Source: Nipponacmea schrenckii (Eukaryota; Mollusca; Gastropoda; Lottiidae). Taken from it: a stretch of 64,000 bases of DNA. Of this stretch, positions 62,079 to 64,000 are shown piece after piece; positions within the stretch are counted from its first letter, which is position 1; the number at the start of each line of letters is the position of its first letter. Below the pieces are notes generated by a model. That model worked only from the letters and a program-made list of their open reading frames with translations. It was not told the origin of the DNA and did no database searches. The position numbers were made by a program, and so were the translations under genes. The stretch covers positions 8,680,001 through 8,744,000 of the forward strand of contig CM060202.1 in assembly GCA_030562195.1 (NCBI GenBank), given 5' to 3'.

Positions 62079-63831
62079 ATTAAAATATATATTTAAAGAT
62101 ATAAAATATGTTCAAAATCATACTTAGTCTTTATGCTGAATGTTTGTTTTTTTTTATCATATATTAAAATATAACAATCATAAGCTGCTCAAATCATCTG
62201 GTATTTCTTTATGACTCTCTTTATGATTGATATAGGATCTTTCGGTACAGGGTTCAATTTATGACAACATTTGCAATCCAATAATTCCTTTGATTAGCAA
62301 AATTCAAATCACAACATTCTACCACTCAAATCAAAATGTATATTTTACTTAAATATTTTCTGTCAATCTAGAAGTATATTGTTATTTTCAGTGATCTCGC
62401 TGACTTTATGGAACTTACTTCATTTGCTTTTTCATTCAAATTTGGATAAAATTGCTCCCAAGTTTGAATAAAAAAGCAAATCAAAATTTACCTCGATTAC
62501 CCAAAACTCAAGTTTTGTGTGATAAATTGCTAATCAAATTTCTCAATCTAAATTGAATCCTGACTTAGTGATTCAAGAAATAATTATCAAGAAACTCATC
62601 CAGAAATCACTGCAGTAAGTTATTTATTTATATTTTTTTTATGTTTATTTTATTTTTTTCATTTTTGATAAAAGTTTGAATTTTTTTTTTAATGATATAG
62701 ATGGTAGAGTTTACTTTGTTTTGGTTTTCTTTTTTTTGTTGTTTTGTATTGTCATGTTAATGATCATATCAACCAGCTTTTTAAAGCATTTCCCAGTAGA
62801 TTTCAAATCAATTCAAATTATTTTCTCCAGTATATATAAGTGTTCTCTCTTGCAAAAAACCATAAATTGGCATCCAAGCCGTACTGTTTCCTTTGATTTC
62901 AAGGAAAGTTTAATTACCACACAAGCAAATCCCACAATCTCTTTTAGATCTGTGGGCACATAATGGTGTTTCCAAACTAGTAATGACAAAAAGATGCATA
63001 ACATAGATGCTTAAGAAATTTGTTATGTTACAATATTGCTGGTATGAATATACCGGTAGTAGTTCTTGTATGTCTATTGCAAATCAGTTAAATGTGTTTT
63101 GTTGCAATAATTTATATTAAGATTTTGCCAATCCGAGCAGTATTGACATATGTATTTGTAAAGTGATAATATTTAAAGTGCCTAGTTCTCTAAATACATG
63201 TAGTAACCTGTTAGGATATTTCTGATTTACACTAGGTATATTAAGATTATCAATTGTATTTTAGTTATTATTGGGCTATTATTTAGTTGTTAGGTCTCAT
63301 GTTAGTTTCTATTACTAAAGATGACATTATTGCTTCAAATGATTGTTTTAGCTTGTGAAATGATCTTAAATAACAACATCAGCAGATTATTAGATAATAC
63401 TTAATTTGCAAAACTAACTGCTGCACTTCATTCAGATGTTAATGATCAACACTGAAAAACAAAATCTGCCTATATACAAACACTTCTCTATTTTAACAAG
63501 TTGATGTTTTAAGCGAATAACTAATATTTGCTATCATTTAAGAATGATATTCAACAAAAACTCAAATTAACTACTATTAACATTTTTTTTGTAGTGACAG
63601 CAAATTTAAAATATGGCCTTTAGATTCTATGAGATTAAATGAAGTTCCTTCTATCACTGTTGACTTTTCTGTTATGTTTGTTTGTGATATTGATGCACTG
63701 TTATTGTTTGTATTTGATACCACCAGAAAATAATCAGATCAAATTACCTTGTTTGTTTGTTAAAAAATCGTGTGATAAGTAGTTGAATTTATAGATATAC
63801 AGATCAAACCAATGTAGTTTTTGTAATGTAA

Positions 63832-63837
63832 AATAAA
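63832..63837 (+). promoter_or_regulatory. candidate distal polyadenylation signal AATAAA
   Basis: A canonical hexamer followed within 50 nt by T-rich and GTT-rich sequence. It is the last good signal in the window on the + strand. Confidence 0.4.
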
Positions 63838-64000
63838 AAAGAATTTTTGTACAGGCTTTGAAATTTTGTTTTTTGTTAATTTGGTAACTTATTGTTACAA
63901 GGACATTTTCCTCATTATACAGTTGACTTAGGTAGAGGAATAATTGTTTTTATACTTTGGTCTAGACATACTAGTTAACAATCCCAGAAAGAGGGTATCA

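Larger units (their letters stand above)
59877..63840 (+). other. C2CD2L: presumed 3'UTR
   Basis: No other gene is seen after the stop codon. AATAAA signals lie at 60872-60877, 61070-61075 and 63832-63837; the last is followed by a T/GT-rich stretch. Which is used cannot be told from sequence. If the last one is used, the mRNA contains the 22-bp satellite at 61425-62078. From 62080 to 63830 the sequence is AT-rich with no further feature recognised. Confidence 0.45.

Noticed and set aside
62676..63004. 95-codon + frame and overlapping - frame near the 3' end
   Set aside because: Low-complexity Phe/Ile/Leu-rich frames in T-rich 3'UTR-like sequence; no family resemblance.

Overview
The window looks like nuclear DNA from a lophotrochozoan animal, most likely a bivalve mollusc. 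It is AT-rich and mostly CpG-poor. It holds one gene split into short exons by long introns, and the introns are crowded with minisatellites, MITEs and repeat elements. One repeat family, with a hairpin end of the type TACGCCCACA...TGTGGGCGTA, a (GTCC)n tract and tandem cores of about 160 bp, has the architecture of bivalve pearl/Helitron-like elements. The species call is inference; no database was searched.

The gene is on the + strand and spans nearly the whole window. It encodes the C2CD2L/TMEM24-type lipid transfer protein: an N-terminal ER membrane anchor, an SMP lipid-transfer domain, a C2 domain, a conserved Ser/Thr-rich tail and a C-terminal polybasic region. Fifteen core exons join with consistent phases into an 806-residue reading frame (ATG 1162, stop 59874-59876). 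Intron 1 alone is 31.3 kb. A 3'UTR of up to about 4 kb follows, with AATAAA signals at 60872, 61070 and 63832.

Several optional coding pieces were found: (1) exon 14 can read through its donor for 89 more codons and end in a class I PDZ ligand (ETDV), giving a different C-terminus from the polybasic one; (2) a possible alternative first exon at 36765-37029 would start a protein without the membrane anchor and most of the SMP domain; (3) a 50-nt exon at 47419 keeps frame only if paired with an upstream acceptor at 47726; (4) a 28-nt microexon at 58235 would end the protein early. Exons 16 and 17 carry two similar basic modules.

Intron 1 layout: CpG/YY1 patch (3.4 kb), decayed pearl-like fragment (5.7 kb), 33-bp minisatellite (7.5 kb), two related repeats rich in CCGGAAGT in opposite orientation (8.3-10.3 and 12.6-14.0 kb), a 42-bp minisatellite split by a 1.64-kb transposon with an AACT target duplication (14.5-16.6 kb), a duplicated MITE region with a 1.24-kb TIR element nested in one copy and a long palindrome between the copies (17.3-19.8 kb), a 19-bp satellite (22.5-23.2 kb), two pearl-like elements (25.2-28.7 kb), SINE-like sequences (11.3, 28.7 and 29.3 kb), a 27-bp minisatellite (30.7 kb) and a 480-bp MITE (32.1 kb). 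Later introns hold more MITEs, SINE-like copies, a third pearl-like element (45.1-46.3 kb), a CpG-rich patch (49.6-50.3 kb) and a satellite of about 53 bp (51.5-52.9 kb). A 22-bp satellite lies in the presumed 3'UTR (61.4-62.1 kb). No tRNA, rRNA, CRISPR array or transposase/reverse-transcriptase gene was seen.
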